A stretch of DNA of 64,000 nucleotides from DASRAA01 sp963814165 (lineage in GTDB: Bacteria; Acidobacteriota; Terriglobia; Terriglobales; Acidobacteriaceae), in the NCBI GenBank assembly GCA_963814165.1, contig CAWFBW010000021.1, positions 1 through 64,000 of the forward strand, given 5' to 3'. A program made the translations under genes and the position numbers. Below the pieces are notes generated by a model, which saw only the letters and a program-made list of their open reading frames with translations, was not told the DNA's origin and ran no database searches. Shown piece by piece: positions 63,901-64,000 of the stretch; the stretch's first letter is position 1; each line of letters starts with the position of its first letter.

Positions 63901-64000
63901 AGTGCGAGCACACATCGAAAAAGTGCCCTACAACACGTATCTGAAAGCTTCACAGCGCTACTATGAACTGGCGCTCTCGAAGGCGCCGGACGATGCCTAC
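60980..64000 (+). CDS. Giant multi-pass membrane protein with TPR region, incomplete at the window end
   Basis: An open frame of at least 1,007 codons with no stop. Residues ~1-310 hold about nine hydrophobic segments (LVLMTITLLIVQGIVLLA; WSYFFLAWVVALLTLWILIV), residues ~365-495 about three more. A soluble domain (~515-650) contains VVNTIGVVGRDVEPLLLVTN and RQISGSVQRQGDNYVLLASS. A Lys/Ala/Gly/Pro-rich linker (~650-700) follows, then TPR-like helices from ~750 (AAYYRLGQAYLSDGQPRAAA, NAFRESVRTNPGFIAGRIAL). I do not recognise the domain before the linker for certain. It could be a membrane receptor or scaffold that binds partners by TPRs; it has no enzyme motif. Confidence 0.75.
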   Translation, partial: MNWVPTALVLMTITLLIVQGIVLLARSRRSASPEGSQPPPPQTFLVGVVNMFLAVFAVMAFFLFASGALLLSPEYGALFAQGRLAWLWAIAIIAGVTVGLAWLLHGIRVMLPLPSSPVALIGGGCAVTLTTVWRAKVLNLEELSEFRIRCVDLWSYFFLAWVVALLTLWILIVVYKNAMPWRRRLLGVVFALSLCGLMATLHASVGLTFVDSSWTLRLWLATTWIGVPFVMSVVTWSSIRKRRPNWPKAAVPVLTAVVLVAGLFTTFEWTQYVDGGQSWTQIKEAMCLCMVIWGIWTILLSILPIIDWFLRARQTAIAKREKTATAETDGVVVPPAWPGKPMVGETLRQLPEVIQDALRKVPDIGTKGKRGDDAVALVCFAIIAGSIVDLSHSARLDPIWDLAALIMSWLVLSEILAVYPLCRFMKDKRKVFREDENYLRSAAKKLWGVMAWLMTPLRWFVRADPADGAVKVTLFAAGKLALFIAIVIAITQLPNAGKTVVLPFTSTDLDAKAQDKGDGQEGSKELGRLVSDRVVNTIGVVGRDVEPLLLVTNPKDQKDAVWIPTSSNSNTDVQAAFANSSMEISDTKIPLIGVVTSIQEMARWVLRVRQISGSVQRQGDNYVLLASSSAGDTWRVTQPEAVEQGRRSAAVEEAAAKKKPGAKGATSGTAGKRSQPEQGKAGARSSAAQGTAEGQAPADVAVSLSDIEQLADNLAHKIIASDKRLQDLGMTSVPKAMPDFSAGVEEWRRFETGDEDALAESITHLHNAVSTDPQFSAAYYRLGQAYLSDGQPRAAANAFRESVRTNPGFIAGRIALAETLYYLPNSYYPKPAGLNPQSRVTPYSEESRESDQDEAHKELEIVIRELQPSLTVTWRAAAYTGLCRVAFERHEQRKTQISRYTAFFYCRRAQYLYSHLPAAIASTPQVKNNEVFVLAILGQLLNPYDEMGVANNTASEPPKPDDEHWPCDPAAVNEVRAHIEKVPYNTYLKASQRYYELALSKAPDDAY

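Overview
The window looks like a chromosomal segment of an acidobacterium, most likely class Terriglobia (inference). The evidence is GC-rich coding sequence, a PEP-CTERM protein next to a very large SBBP-repeat protein, lone DapA-like and HutH-like enzymes, and dispersed acidobacterial-style intergenic palindromes (for example the TGTCATCC...GGACCTGC element, present twice, and GTACCCCCTCCCC boxes, present twice). No rRNA, tRNA, CRISPR array or transposase gene was found.

Layout. 0-6 kb: a secreted GH38 alpha-mannosidase riddled with frameshifts, a sodium:solute symporter and a VOC protein. 6-9.7 kb: an ABC exporter pair, the tail of a sugar kinase and a secreted orphan. 9.8-17.6 kb: an acyl-CoA catabolic block (B12-binding mutase subunit, two enoyl-CoA hydratases, carboxylase beta subunit, HMG-CoA-lyase-like enzyme, thioesterase) with a YkgJ-type protein and a degenerate M23 protein. 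17.7-19.3 kb: hutH, followed by a MITE-like inverted repeat. 19.6-23.4 kb: a TetR regulator divergent from a two-gene operon for a secreted orphan and a secreted matrixin metalloprotease; a 15-bp palindrome lies inside the sigma70-like promoter spacer. 23.7-28.2 kb: small secreted protein, bifunctional penicillin-binding protein, TPR protein. 28.2-33.5 kb: PEP-CTERM protein and a ~1,530-residue SBBP protein with a cysteine-rich insert. 33.7-38.3 kb: DapA-like lyase, a ribbon-helix-helix-like/DUF433-like fusion behind six 9-bp direct repeats, then DJ-1, metallo-beta-lactamase and VOC proteins. 38.6-44.2 kb: carB-carA, an SnoaL-like protein and lepB. 44.3-48.1 kb: PCYCGC-type protein, TPR protein, yvcK and glmU. 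48.2-53.6 kb: glycine-zipper lipoprotein, nhaA, marC-like, multihaem cytochrome, peroxiredoxin, ferrochelatase. 53.7-58.5 kb: pyruvate:ferredoxin oxidoreductase with a DHODH-like partner, behind a perfect TGTGA-N6-TCACA box. 58.6-60.2 kb: a LecA-like/LssY-like secreted protein and a small membrane-anchored protein. 60.2-61 kb: an AT-rich gap. 61-64 kb: a giant multi-pass membrane/TPR protein that runs off the end.

At least nine genes carry frame changes without in-frame nonsense mutations. Twelve fall in one 2.3-kb stretch of the mannosidase. This looks like sequence error more than gene decay, so the affected genes are annotated here as single continuous genes. The most promising less-described units are the TetR/matrixin operon, the repeat-flanked RHH/DUF433 gene, the LecA/LssY pair and the terminal membrane-TPR protein.
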